Of a stretch of 64,000 nt of DNA, positions 26,013 through 34,117 are shown piece after piece. Origin of the DNA: Chloroflexota bacterium (GTDB lineage Bacteria > Chloroflexota > Anaerolineae > Aggregatilineales > Phototrophicaceae); the NCBI GenBank assembly GCA_013388745.1, contig JACAER010000009.1, forward strand, positions 1-64,000, written 5' to 3'. The position numbers and the translations under genes were made by a program. Position 1 is the stretch's first letter. The number at the start of each line of letters is the position of its first letter. The notes under the pieces were generated by a model. That model had not been told where the DNA came from. It was given only the letters and a program-made list of their open reading frames with translations, and ran no database searches.

Positions 26013-27443
26013 TCAGGATACAACCGGCAGCGGCTCGGCTGTGCTTTGCAGCGGCAGCGTCACCGTGAAGGTGCTGCCCTGCCCCAACACACTGCTGACT
26101 TTGATGCTGCCGTCCATCATGCGGCACAGGTTGCGCACGATCGCCAACCCCAGCCCCGACCCGCCAAAACTGCGTTTGGACGAGCCATCGACCTGCCGGA
26201 ATTCGTCGAAAATGAAGTTAATGGCGTGCGGCGGAATGCCGATGCCGCTGTCGCTAACGACGATTTCCCATGTCGCCTCTTCCCGCCGCACCTCCAACTT
26301 CACTCCGCCTTTTTCGGTAAACTTGAAGGCGTTCGAGAGCAGATTGACCGCCACTTGTGTCAGGCGTTCGGGGTCGCCGATCAGCGTGTCGGGGAACTGC
26401 GGGTCAATCTGGACTTCAAAGGTCAGGTTTTTCTGCGCGGCCAGCACGCTCATCTGCGTTTGCCAGCGTTTGACCAGATCGCGCGGGGCGAACGTTTCGT
26501 TGACGATCTCCATGCGCCCGGCTTCGATCTTGGCGATATCCAGCACGTCGTTAATCAGCGTGAGCAGGCGGGTGCCGTTGGCGTCGATGCGCCCCACCAT
26601 ATGGCGCGCTTCCTCGTCGATTTCGCCGCCCATGCCTTCGAGCATGATACCGCAAAAGCCGCGAATGGCGTTAAGCGGCGTGCGCAGTTCATGGCTCATC
26701 GTCGCCATAAATTCCGATTTCAGGCGGGCGTGTTCTTTGGCCAGGGCGTTGGCGCGCGCCAATTCCTGATTTTTGTGCAGCATTTCGGCGTTGGCGGCGT
26801 GCAGCGCGCTGTTGGCGTTTTCGGCGCGCTGGAGGGCCGCTCTCAGTTCCGCCTGCCGTTCGCGTTCCAGGCTGTTGCGGTGCTGGATCAACACCAGCAC
26901 CAGGCAGGAAACCAGGATAACCAGGCTGATCGGCGAGGCCACGTTGAGATTGTCGGGATGCACAAACGGCGCAACCAGCATCAGCGCCACCGTGAAAATG
27001 ATGGTCACGACCGTGCCGCGCACCGAAAACAGGATGCCCGCCAGCACCACCGTCAGCACCATAAAATAAAACGTGTTCATTGGCCTGGCGCTGGTGCTGG
27101 TCATCACCGAATAGAAAATCGTCAGATTAATGATCGTCAGCAGTATGACGACGCCGACACGATAATGGCGCGTGCGCCCCAAGGCATAGGGCACGAACAT
27201 GAGCCCGACCGCCAGCAGACCCGGCAGGCTGAGCGGGGAGGTGTGGTCAAAGAGCGGGAAAGCGACGATGATAACGATCCCCAGCACGGCAAACACCAGC
27301 AGCAGACCGCAGAACAGACTGGCGCTGTGCCGCTCGCCGATATCGGTTAATTCGGCGCTGGGCTGCACCAGCCGCCGCCAGAGCGCGCCTGCGCTGCCGT
27401 CAGGGTCAACAGGCTTTGTAAGCGTTGATGTGGTTATCGCCAT
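26013..27443 (-). CDS. Membrane sensor histidine kinase
   Basis: A 476-residue kinase. The N-terminal ~190 residues have six hydrophobic helices of an uncharacterised 5-6TM membrane sensor, followed by a coiled-coil helix (about 195-240). The HisKA box is FMATMSHELRTPLNAIRGF, the N box LTQVAVNLLSNAFKF, and the G boxes are VSDSGIGIPP and GGSGLGLAIVRN. It has no receiver domain of its own, and two receivers follow. The start at 27443 is preferred over 27476 because of GGGAAC upstream. A strong promoter lies upstream. The membrane sensor suggests a lipophilic or membrane-state signal, but this is not shown. Confidence 0.92.
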   Translation of the reverse strand: MAITTSTLTKPVDPDGSAGALWRRLVQPSAELTDIGERHSASLFCGLLLVFAVLGIVIIVAFPLFDHTSPLSLPGLLAVGLMFVPYALGRTRHYRVGVVILLTIINLTIFYSVMTSTSARPMNTFYFMVLTVVLAGILFSVRGTVVTIIFTVALMLVAPFVHPDNLNVASPISLVILVSCLVLVLIQHRNSLERERQAELRAALQRAENANSALHAANAEMLHKNQELARANALAKEHARLKSEFMATMSHELRTPLNAIRGFCGIMLEGMGGEIDEEARHMVGRIDANGTRLLTLINDVLDIAKIEAGRMEIVNETFAPRDLVKRWQTQMSVLAAQKNLTFEVQIDPQFPDTLIGDPERLTQVAVNLLSNAFKFTEKGGVKLEVRREEATWEIVVSDSGIGIPPHAINFIFDEFRQVDGSSKRSFGGSGLGLAIVRNLCRMMDGSIKVSSVLGQGSTFTVTLPLQSTAEPLPVVS

Positions 27444-27487
27444 AAATTGTTCCCGGAAGAATATGTGTGAAACCAAATGCTATTTCA

Positions 27488-27517
27488 TAGTTATCATGGA
27501 AATCGTATGGCTGTCAA
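27488..27517 (-). promoter_or_regulatory. Predicted promoter of the kinase-receiver operon
   Basis: Minus-strand TTGACA (27512-27517), an 18-base spacer and TAACTA (27488-27493), about 45 bases before the kinase start. Confidence 0.6.
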
Positions 27518-27644
27518 CGTAATTTTTCCTCAATTATTTATCAAGCGCGCCGATCGTAAGCACGGGGATTTTGGGTGTAAAATAAGTGTAACAATTGCCG
27601 ATCTCCGCATGGCGTGATCGGCCTGCTATCTATCAGGAATCCCC

Positions 27645-27998
27645 ATGAGCAACAAAGATGAGTTAGACCGCTTGCAGCGCCTGCGCGACGCGCAAATCAA
27701 AGCGCGCGATCCCGGCACGTCCAAAATCAAAGGCTACGATTGGGGCAAACACGCGCAGCGCGCTAAACAGATCCAGAAGGCGCGCCAGAAACCGCTGCTG
27801 CGCGATCTGTACGATCTGCTGCCGGGGCGCTGGAAAGGCGCGCTGGCTGGGCTGCTGTTGGGCGCGTTGTTGGCCGCCCTGTTATATTTCCTGCTGCCGG
27901 GAGAATGGAAAATCGCGGCGCTGCTGCCGCTGCTGATCTGCGCCGTTGCGGGCTTCATCATTGGCAAGACAACAGATAACACAGTGCTGCCGCGCTGA
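27645..27998 (+). CDS. Small membrane protein with basic N-terminus
   Basis: A 117-residue protein: a basic, coiled-coil-prone N-terminal half (residues ~1-60, rich in Lys/Arg/Gln) and two transmembrane helices near 65-84 and 90-108, with a Gly at the turn LLPGEWKI. No family signature is recognised. It starts after CAGGAATCCCC and stands alone between the divergent kinase operon and the convergent lipoprotein gene. Confidence 0.65.
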   Translation: MSNKDELDRLQRLRDAQIKARDPGTSKIKGYDWGKHAQRAKQIQKARQKPLLRDLYDLLPGRWKGALAGLLLGALLAALLYFLLPGEWKIAALLPLLICAVAGFIIGKTTDNTVLPR

Positions 27999-28023
27999 GG
28001 GGCGAACCGCTGCGGCTCGCCCC
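27999..28023. terminator. Hairpin between convergent genes
   Basis: GGGGCGA pairs with TCGCCCC around a GC-rich loop that can itself fold (CCG-CGG). It lies between two convergent genes, so it may serve both ends, but no T run follows. Confidence 0.4.
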
Positions 28024-28038
28024 TGTCAGGCCGTCTAC

Positions 28039-28557
28039 TTACTGGCCGGCGGGCACGTTGATGACCAGCGTCAGATCGTTAGCGCTGATCGTGACGTTGG
28101 TGATGCGCACATCGCCGCTGCTGCCCTGCTGCGCGCGCGCCCCCAGCGCGTCGTTGATGCGCTCGGCGATTTCCGTCAGCCGCGCGTCGTTGGCTTCCAT
28201 GCCGCCGATATTGGCCTGCGTCACGCTGACATTCACGCGGCCATCGACCATCGCCACCGCCAGCGTGATCGACCCCTGCACGAAGTTGCCTGTGCCGTTC
28301 TGCTGTTCGTATTCGCCGCTGATCACCATCTGTCCTGGCTGCAAATCGACGCTGGCGTTTTGCACGCGCACACTGCGCCCGCTGGATTCGGCGCTGATCA
28401 ACGCCTGCGACACCAGGTCGTTCACCTGGCTTTCGCTCAGTGTGATATTGATGTTCAGGCTGCCATCGGCATTGCGTTCCAGCCCCACGCCGCCGAAATT
28501 ACAGGCCGCCGCCAGCAGCGCCAGCAGCAGCAGATAGGCGATCAATCCCTTTTTCAT
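28039..28557 (-). CDS. Predicted lipoprotein
   Basis: A 172-residue protein with a lipoprotein signal: short basic start (MKKG), hydrophobic LIAYLLLLALLAAA and a lipobox ending in Cys19. After the Cys follow repeated Asn/Asp-rich strands (LNINITLSESQVNDLV...) and a conserved-looking C-terminal beta strand (VRITNVTISANDLTLVINV). The start at 28557 has AAGGAAGGGG upstream. No function is recognised. The longer frame to 28689 is antisense to repeats. Confidence 0.75.
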   Translation of the reverse strand: MKKGLIAYLLLLALLAAACNFGGVGLERNADGSLNINITLSESQVNDLVSQALISAESSGRSVRVQNASVDLQPGQMVISGEYEQQNGTGNFVQGSITLAVAMVDGRVNVSVTQANIGGMEANDARLTEIAERINDALGARAQQGSSGDVRITNVTISANDLTLVINVPAGQ

Positions 28558-28859
28558 CGTCGTGTCCCCTTCCTTATGCGTAAGCAAACTCAGATTTATA
28601 TGATTTCGACGGACGCGAAAAACCGCGCCCCTACCTGACATGCCATTTTGAGCGTAGGGACGGCATTTTCGCCGTCCGTCTGCGTCCATCCTATGGGTTT
28701 ATTTTCGATACGCCATTGTGTTCCATCAGATGCATAAAGTATAGCCGCAGAATTGATAAGAAAATAAGATTTAACGGTAAATAATGTGTAAAACCAACTA
28801 CACGCTTGAAGCCGCGCACTTCTTGGGCGACAATGTGGGCATGATAGGAGTTGATCTTC
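28558..28859. other. Intergenic region between divergent genes
   Basis: About 300 bases with no gene. It holds the lipoprotein ribosome-binding site, a candidate minus-strand -10 (TATAAA, 28595-28600) without a clear -35, a GGACGGC/GCCGTCC hairpin at 28658-28677 of the dispersed palindrome type, and an AT-rich stretch from about 28740 to 28800 that probably contains the manA promoter, though I could not fix a convincing hexamer pair. Confidence 0.5.
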
Positions 28860-29906
28860 ATGCCACTTTATCCCCTGTTACTTGAACCCACGCTGCACGT
28901 GCGGGTGTGGGGCGGGCGGCGGCTGGAAAGCCAGCTCGGCAAAAAACTACCCGACACCCAACCCTACGGCGAAGCGTGGGAAGTCCACGACAGCGCGACG
29001 GTGATCAACGGCGAATTCGCCGGGCGCACGCTGGGCGATCTGCTGCAAGCCTTCAAAGCCGACCTGATCGGCGCGCACAATGACCCGGCGCACGGTATCC
29101 CGCTGCTGGTCAAAATTCTCGACGCCGCGCACTGGCTTTCGGTGCAGGTACACCCCAATGACGAACAGGCGCAAACCTACGAAGGCCAACCGCGCGGCAA
29201 AACCGAAGCCTGGGTGGTGCTGGACGCCGAACGCGAAAACGGCCACGCGCCGCAGTTGGTGCTGGGCGTGAAACCGGGCACGACACGCACTATGCTGGCC
29301 CACGCCAGCCGCAGCAACACGCTGGAAAATCTGCTGGTGTATGCCCATGTCAGGCGCGGCGATGTGCTTTTTATCCCGGCGGGCAATGTCCACGCGCTGG
29401 GGCCGGGGCTGCTGATCTATGAGGTGCAGCAGTCGTCGGATACCACCTACCGCCTGTACGACTGGGGGCGGTTGGGGCTGGACGGTCAACCGCGCACGCT
29501 GCATATCGACAAAGCGGCGCAGGTGGCGAACGTCGAAACGCTGCCGCTGGTCGAACACTACGCCGATGTGGACAAAACCACCGAAATTGTGCGCAGCCCA
29601 TATTTCACCACCGCGCTGCTGTACCTGGAGGCCGGCCAGCCGCTGCAATTTTTCATGCACCGCGACGCGCCCGCCCGCCATTTTCATGCCCTGACCTGCA
29701 TCGAAGGCACCTTCGCTGTGCAGGCTCTCAGCCTTGCCGCCGACGGCCCTATCACCGACAGCCGCCGCTTTTTGGGGCCGCGCACGCCTGCCGTCACGGT
29801 GGCCTATGGGCAAACGGTGCTGATTCCGGCGTGTTTTGATGCCTACCGGCTGACGGCGCACACGCCGCGCGCGCGTGCCCTGTGTTCCTACCAGAGCCAG
29901 TCATGA
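28860..29906 (+). CDS. manA: Mannose-6-phosphate isomerase, class I
   Basis: A 348-residue cupin-fold isomerase interconverting mannose 6-phosphate and fructose 6-phosphate. The metal-binding set is visible: LSVQVHPNDEQA (Gln and His), KTEAWVVLDAE (Glu) and FIPAGNVHALGPG (His). The N-terminal WGGRRLE and YGEAWEVHDSA are typical of the Bacillus-type short form. The start at 28860 follows AGGAG by nine bases. The next gene, an MTA-phosphorylase-like protein, starts inside its stop (ATGA), so they are translated together. Confidence 0.93.
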   Translation: MPLYPLLLEPTLHVRVWGGRRLESQLGKKLPDTQPYGEAWEVHDSATVINGEFAGRTLGDLLQAFKADLIGAHNDPAHGIPLLVKILDAAHWLSVQVHPNDEQAQTYEGQPRGKTEAWVVLDAERENGHAPQLVLGVKPGTTRTMLAHASRSNTLENLLVYAHVRRGDVLFIPAGNVHALGPGLLIYEVQQSSDTTYRLYDWGRLGLDGQPRTLHIDKAAQVANVETLPLVEHYADVDKTTEIVRSPYFTTALLYLEAGQPLQFFMHRDAPARHFHALTCIEGTFAVQALSLAADGPITDSRRFLGPRTPAVTVAYGQTVLIPACFDAYRLTAHTPRARALCSYQSQS

Positions 29907-30556
29907 TCGCTGTGCTGACCGACCTGCCCGTTAGCGGCGCAATCCATGTCACGCCCTACGGCGATTCCGCGCCGATCGCGCAGGAACGCATGGGCGAACA
30001 CAATGTCCTGTGGTGCGCGCCCGCGCTGACCGATCCGCGCGCTACGATTCACGCGCTGCACATGTTGGGCGCGCATTATCTGTGGCTGTGCGAAACCGCA
30101 GGCGCGCTCTCGCCGCTGCTGGAAACAGGCGACTGGCTGGTGGCCGACGACTTTATCGACGGCACACGCGGCCAGCACTATACCTTTTTCAGCGACAAAG
30201 CCGGCGGCTTCGTGCAGCAGGTGCCGCCCTTCGACGCGGCCAGCCGTGAGGCGCTGCTGCGCGGCGCGGAAACCATCTGCGCGCGTCCCTTCCGGCGCGG
30301 CGTGTATGTGTGTGTCAGCAGCACACGGCTGGAAACGCCTGCCGAAGCGGCCTTCTGGGCGCGCGCGGGGGCGCAGGTCGTTGGGCGTTATCTCAGCCCG
30401 TACCTACCGCTGGCGCGCGAACGCGAAATGCGCGTGGCGGCGCTGCTGTATATCGGGCGCGGTGGCGGGCAGGCCGCAGCGGCGCCCCTGCCGCCAGCCA
30501 CCTTGCGCACCCTGTTGGCGGCGGCGTTGGGCGCACTTGACAGGGATTCGCTATAA
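29903..30556 (+). CDS. Eroded MTA phosphorylase-like protein
   Basis: A 217-residue protein clearly related to S-methyl-5'-thioadenosine phosphorylases: TPYGDSAP, then GDWLVADDFIDGTRGQHYTFF (family V-P-D-D-F-I-D-x-T), then YVCVSSTRLETPAEAAFW and GAQVVGRYLSP. However, the first nucleotide/phosphate loop (GGSG near the start in the family) is absent, the RHG motif is replaced by WCAPALTD, and the family VGMT before the late Glu reads VGRY. The protein is also shorter than the usual 260-290 residues. I infer loss of phosphorolysis or a new role. It is coupled to manA by ATGA. Confidence 0.75.
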   Translation: MIAVLTDLPVSGAIHVTPYGDSAPIAQERMGEHNVLWCAPALTDPRATIHALHMLGAHYLWLCETAGALSPLLETGDWLVADDFIDGTRGQHYTFFSDKAGGFVQQVPPFDAASREALLRGAETICARPFRRGVYVCVSSTRLETPAEAAFWARAGAQVVGRYLSPYLPLAREREMRVAALLYIGRGGGQAAAAPLPPATLRTLLAAALGALDRDSL

Positions 30557-30595
30557 TCGACAACAGTTGAGGTCTTCTTGCCGAGGAGTGCTGCC

Positions 30596-31633
30596 GTGAG
30601 CCGAATCCACTGGGCTGCTGTTTTTTGTACTGTGGTCATTTGCCTGCTGGCGCTGGCGCACGCTGCCGATGCCCCCGCCGCTGATGCCGCGCTCTGGCAG
30701 CAGCCGATCGCCACGCAGGAAGCGCAGCAAATCTCTACACTGCCGCCGACATGGACGCCGACCAGCGCGCCCAGCGCCACGCCCGCGCCCAGCGCCACCG
30801 CCGGCCCAACCCAGCCGGCTACCGCGCTTGGCGAAGCGCTGCCGGTGCTGATTAACGCGCGCCTTGACCTGGAAACGCTGGCGAACGCCCAGTTGAACGG
30901 CCAGCGCCCGCCCGGTTGGAACGGCAGCCAGGACTTTAATGACCCGCAGATTCCGCTCTTGATTCGCCTCGATCTGGAACTGCTGGTGGGCAATCTGCTG
31001 GGCGCTGACCAGCGTCCCGCCGGCTGGTTTGGCCCCGTCGCCAGTTCGCTGTATGCCATCGCCCGCGACATCCGTCACGATCTGGAACTGCTGGCCGATG
31101 CCGTGGTGCAGCCCGGCGTGCGCCCTGCCGGCTGGGTGGGCGACGACCCGCTGATGCGCTGCACCCGCGCCACACAGGCGCTCGTCAGCCTGCTGGAACG
31201 CTCCTTCCGCGGCTCTGGCGGCTTCACCATCCAGGCCGACCCCAACAGCCCCGATTTTTGCGCGCAGGTCGAACTCGAAGCCAGCCGCTTCACGGAAGTA
31301 AACCTGCTCGGCGGCAGCAGCAGCGGCGGCCTGAACGCCCCCTCTGCGCAGGCTTCCGGCACGATCACGCCGCTCGGCAGTTTTACGGTGGCCTTTTTAG
31401 ACCGCGATGCCCGTCAGCGTGTCGGCGTCATCCCGCGCGATACGCCGCTGACGGTCGTCGCGCGCAGTTACACGCAGTATTCGGCCATGATTCTCGTGCA
31501 GGCCGCGGGGTTTCAGGTGTTTGTCGATTACACCAGCACGACGCTGACGCCGGAGCAGTTCGAAACGCTGCCCAATATCGATGGCGTAACGTTTGAACCC
31601 TTCTGCGACGCCGATTGGTGCAGTTCGGGTTAG
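30596..31633 (+). CDS. Secreted protein with three R-P-x-G-W-x-G repeats
   Basis: About 345 residues. A signal sequence of hydrophobic residues near 6-22 precedes an Ala/Thr/Pro linker (to about residue 78). Then three similar units follow, each a helix of type RLDLExL followed by RP[PA]GWxG: GQRPPGWNG, DQRPAGWFG and GVRPAGWVG. A Cys-containing stretch and a ~120-residue C-terminal beta domain (VAFLDRDARQRVGVIPRDT...VFVDYTST) complete it. The start GTG at 30596 has GAGGAG seven bases upstream, while the TTG at 30578 has none. The family is unknown to me. Confidence 0.7.
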   Translation: MSRIHWAAVFCTVVICLLALAHAADAPAADAALWQQPIATQEAQQISTLPPTWTPTSAPSATPAPSATAGPTQPATALGEALPVLINARLDLETLANAQLNGQRPPGWNGSQDFNDPQIPLLIRLDLELLVGNLLGADQRPAGWFGPVASSLYAIARDIRHDLELLADAVVQPGVRPAGWVGDDPLMRCTRATQALVSLLERSFRGSGGFTIQADPNSPDFCAQVELEASRFTEVNLLGGSSSGGLNAPSAQASGTITPLGSFTVAFLDRDARQRVGVIPRDTPLTVVARSYTQYSAMILVQAAGFQVFVDYTSTTLTPEQFETLPNIDGVTFEPFCDADWCSSG

Positions 31634-31641
31634 GGGCTGTT

Positions 31642-31995
31642 GTGGCGAACGAAAATCCCCCCGACGACACCTATCTGTATCTGACGACGACCGGGCGCAA
31701 GAGCGGCCAGCCGCGCCACATCGAAATCTGGTTCGTCGAGCACGGCGGCTGCTACTATATGGTGGCCGAAGGGCGCGAAAACGCCCATTGGGTGCGGAAT
31801 ATCCTGCACAATCCAGCGGTGACGTTCAGCGTGGGGCGGCGCGCCGCGCGCGAAGAAACACGCCCGCTGGCGGCGGCGCGCGGACGCACGATCAGACCGG
31901 CCGCTGAACCGGCGCTGGCGGCGGCTGTGAGCGCGCTGATGGACGCCAAATACGGCTGGAGCGATGGCCTGATCGTCGAACTCCGGCCCATTTAA
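31642..31995 (+). CDS. Deazaflavin/FMN-type nitroreductase family protein
   Basis: A 117-residue protein of the DUF385/Ddn (deazaflavin-dependent nitroreductase) type. The strand with LYLTTTGRKSGQPRHIEIWFV matches the family TTGRKSG motif that binds the cofactor phosphate, and NAHWVRNILHNPAVTFSV follows the family LR/NI-NP pattern. Such proteins use F420 or flavin. The GTG at 31642 with AGGGG seven bases upstream is preferred; TTG at 31615 and GTG at 31618 are alternatives inside the preceding gene. The substrate is unknown. Confidence 0.8.
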   Translation: MANENPPDDTYLYLTTTGRKSGQPRHIEIWFVEHGGCYYMVAEGRENAHWVRNILHNPAVTFSVGRRAAREETRPLAAARGRTIRPAAEPALAAAVSALMDAKYGWSDGLIVELRPI

Positions 31996-32016
31996 GCCGG
32001 TATCCGCGTGTTTTCG

Positions 32017-32059
32017 TAGGAACAAGGCTTGTCTTGTCCGCTGGCCGCAGACAAGACAA
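32017..32059. repeat. Nested palindromes between genes
   Basis: TAGGAACAAG faces CTTGTCC, and TTGTCTTGTC (32029-32038) pairs perfectly with GACAAGACAA (32050-32059) over an 11-base loop. They follow the reductase gene stop but have no T run, and they resemble the dispersed hairpins elsewhere. Confidence 0.45.
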
Positions 32060-32104
32060 ATCGCATCCTCAATTGATTTCTTTTCACTGAGCTTGCGCAC
32101 CCTA

Positions 32105-32141
32105 CAAACAAAAACAGCGTGTGACCCACAAGTCACGCGCT
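32105..32141 (-). terminator. Terminator of the RRM gene
   Basis: On the minus strand AGCGCGTGAC pairs with GTCACACGCT (10-bp stem with one G-U pair, six-base loop) and is followed by GTTTTTGTTTG. It lies about 60 bases beyond the RRM protein stop. Confidence 0.75.
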
Positions 32142-32158
32142 ATCTGCTGATTTTCATA

Positions 32159-32182
32159 TAGAACGAGGCATGACTCGTCCTA
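32159..32182. repeat. Short palindrome (REP-like)
   Basis: TAGAACGAG and CTCGTCCTA form a 9-bp stem with one mismatch and a six-base loop, just downstream of the RRM gene stop. Confidence 0.4.
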
Positions 32183-32201
32183 CATTGATAGACAATCTTC
32201 T

Positions 32202-32525
32202 TTAGAAGCGGCGACGCCCGCCGCTGTCGCCACCACGATTATCGCGGCGGTCACGGCTGCCGCCACCAGGACGGTCCTCACGCGGGCGCGCTTCGTTGAC
32301 GGTCAGCGGACGGCGATCCATCGTCATGCCGTTGAAGCGGCGGATGGCTTCCTGGGCGCCTTCTTCATCGGCCATTTCGACAAAGCCGAAGCCTTTGGAG
32401 CGCCCGGTTTCACGATCGGTGATGATCGTTACTTCGGACACTTCGCCGGCCTGACCGAACATCTCGCGCAGTTGTTCTTCGCTCGCGCTGTAAGGCAGGT
32501 TGCCCACGTACAATTTCTTACTCAT
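32202..32525 (-). CDS. RRM RNA-binding protein with Gly/Arg tail
   Basis: A 107-residue protein with one RNA-recognition motif and a Gly/Arg/Asp-rich tail. RNP2 is KLYVGNLPYSASE and RNP1 is SKGFGFVEMAD, both with the aromatic residues needed to stack on RNA. The C-terminus RPGGGSRDRRDNRGGDSGGR is disordered and RNA-friendly, as in the cyanobacterial Rbp and cold-inducible GRP types. The start at 32525 follows CAGGAGTACGTC. A long non-coding leader precedes it and a terminator follows. Cold or stress induction is inferred only from the family. Confidence 0.92.
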   Translation of the reverse strand: MSKKLYVGNLPYSASEEQLREMFGQAGEVSEVTIITDRETGRSKGFGFVEMADEEGAQEAIRRFNGMTMDRRPLTVNEARPREDRPGGGSRDRRDNRGGDSGGRRRF

Positions 32526-32856
32526 GACGTACTCCTGTATGCACACAAAAGGGAAGCTAGACAGCACGGGGAAATTGACGTGGCAAAAACGCTGAAGCGA
32601 CTGACAGTGCAACATGCATCAGGAGCAGAACAGTTCGTATTTGGCCAAGGTCAGTTCACACCTTGCTGCCCTATATTTTGACACAAAATCTGTAATTTGT
32701 ACACAGGCAGTTTCGTGAAGACTGTGTATAGGCTGCCATTGGTGGCGGCGGGCGCGTCTATTTTCCCTCTAACGCCATAGGCGCCGCTGCGTCAAGCTGA
32801 CAGCATCGCGCCAGAGGGAGCGCGCTTAGGCCGCCGTCTGCTGCTCCGCTGCCAGG
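32526..32856. other. Intergenic region, likely RRM leader and promoter area
   Basis: About 330 bases without a gene. The RRM ribosome-binding site (CAGGAG) is at the left edge. Beyond it lies an AT-containing stretch around 32660-32720 where a minus-strand promoter is expected, but I could not find a well-spaced hexamer pair. No tRNA or riboswitch is apparent. Confidence 0.4.
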
Positions 32857-33942
32857 CTACCGCCGCTTATAGTACGCCAGCAGTTCGGCCAGTTTATCGA
32901 TCGGGATACTGTGCAGCGTGTTGCCGTCACGCCCGGTCATGGTTTCGGCCATGCACAGCGCGTTAAGAATCGCTTCTTCTACCGCCTCCACCACCGCCGT
33001 AAAAAAGACGTTGATGTCCTCGCCGCGTTCGGTGAACAGCAGTTCCTGCCGCACCATGTCGTCGGGAGAGTGCGGGCGGCGCAGCGTCGTGGTGAAGGCG
33101 ATCACGAAGTCGCCGCTGCCGTCGTGGCTCACCGTGCCTGTGCGCGCCAGCCCGAAACCCGCGCGTACCGCCAGCCGCGTGAGCTGCCGGGATGTGAGCG
33201 GCGCGTCTGTCGCCAGCACCATCATGATCGAACCGGGCGGTGTTTCGGGCATATGGCTTTCCAGAAAATGCTGGCCAATGGGCGCGCCCAGCACCATGAG
33301 TTCTTCGCGCCGGCCCATATTGGTCTGCGCCAGCGCGCCGACCGTGAAGCGCCCGTCGAAAATGCGGCGCGATGCTGTGCCGATTCCGCCTTTGAACTGG
33401 TAACAGCCCGTGCCCGTGCCCGCGCCGACATTGCCTTCGGCCACCGCGCCGCCTTGTGCGTTTTCGATGGCCGCCCAGACATGCGGCTGATGCACATGCC
33501 GCCCGCGCAGATCGCTCAAAAAGCCGTCGTTGCATTCGCCCACTGTCGGGCATACCGTGCCGGCAGACAGGCCGATGTCCGGGTTGTCACGCAGCATATA
33601 GGCTGTCAGGGCGTCCGCGACCTGCCCCACGTTCAGCGTGTTGGTCAGCAGAATCGGCGTTTCGATGCTGCCACGTTCGCGGATCTGCTCGAAGCCGGCA
33701 GCCTTGCCGAAGCCGTTAATCGTGTGAACGGCGGCGTTCACTTTGTCGCGGAACAGGTTGCCGTCGTGCGGCAGAATCGCGGTGCAGCCGGTGCGCACCG
33801 GGCCGCTGCCGGGATGCAGCGTGCCTTGGCCGTCGATCAGCGTCACATGGCCGACCTTGACGCCGGGCACGTCGGTAATGGCATTCAATGGGCCGGTGGG
33901 CAGGCGTCCGGGCGTGACGCCCAGTTCACGTAAGCGCGGCAT
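32857..33942 (-). CDS. P1 (DmpA/L-aminopeptidase) family peptidase
   Basis: A 361-residue N-terminal-nucleophile hydrolase of the DmpA/P1 family. Motifs in order: LPTGPLNAITDVPGVKVGHVT, LPHDGNLFRDKVNAAVH with GFGK, TPILLTNTLNVGQV, then AEGNVGAGTGTGCYQFKGGIGTAS. In the family the chain cleaves itself before a Ser or Thr nucleophile near this region; the exact residue here cannot be fixed without alignment. The start at 33942 has AAGGAGG; upstream ATG frames are not supported. It has its own promoter, divergent from the small gene at 34118. Confidence 0.9.
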   Translation of the reverse strand: MPRLRELGVTPGRLPTGPLNAITDVPGVKVGHVTLIDGQGTLHPGSGPVRTGCTAILPHDGNLFRDKVNAAVHTINGFGKAAGFEQIRERGSIETPILLTNTLNVGQVADALTAYMLRDNPDIGLSAGTVCPTVGECNDGFLSDLRGRHVHQPHVWAAIENAQGGAVAEGNVGAGTGTGCYQFKGGIGTASRRIFDGRFTVGALAQTNMGRREELMVLGAPIGQHFLESHMPETPPGSIMMVLATDAPLTSRQLTRLAVRAGFGLARTGTVSHDGSGDFVIAFTTTLRRPHSPDDMVRQELLFTERGEDINVFFTAVVEAVEEAILNALCMAETMTGRDGNTLHSIPIDKLAELLAYYKRR

Positions 33943-33967
33943 AAGCGCCTCCTTGTATGCGCGAGCA

Positions 33968-33996
33968 AGTATATATACAATCTCTTTTGCTGTACA
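33968..33996 (-). promoter_or_regulatory. Predicted promoter of the P1 peptidase gene
   Basis: Minus-strand TGTACA (33991-33996), a 17-base spacer and TATACT (33968-33973), about 25 bases before the ATG. Confidence 0.5.
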
Positions 33997-34065
33997 CCAC
34001 ACTGTCAAAAAGCATTGTAATAGCACATAACTAATAGAAATGCTCAGAAATTCATAAATAGTTCA

Positions 34066-34094
34066 TCGACCTTTTTTTAAATTTGTGTTAAAGT
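34066..34094 (+). promoter_or_regulatory. Predicted promoter of the 34118 gene
   Basis: TCGACC (34066-34071), 17 bases, then TAAAGT (34089-34094) preceded by TG one base before (extended -10), 23 bases before the ATG at 34118. Confidence 0.4.
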
Positions 34095-34117
34095 AGATTC
34101 AGCAGTTATCAGGAGGC

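Noticed and set aside
25956..27350. 464-codon plus-strand frame opposite the histidine kinase
   Set aside because: Antisense shadow, His/Gln/Arg-rich, no recognised motif.
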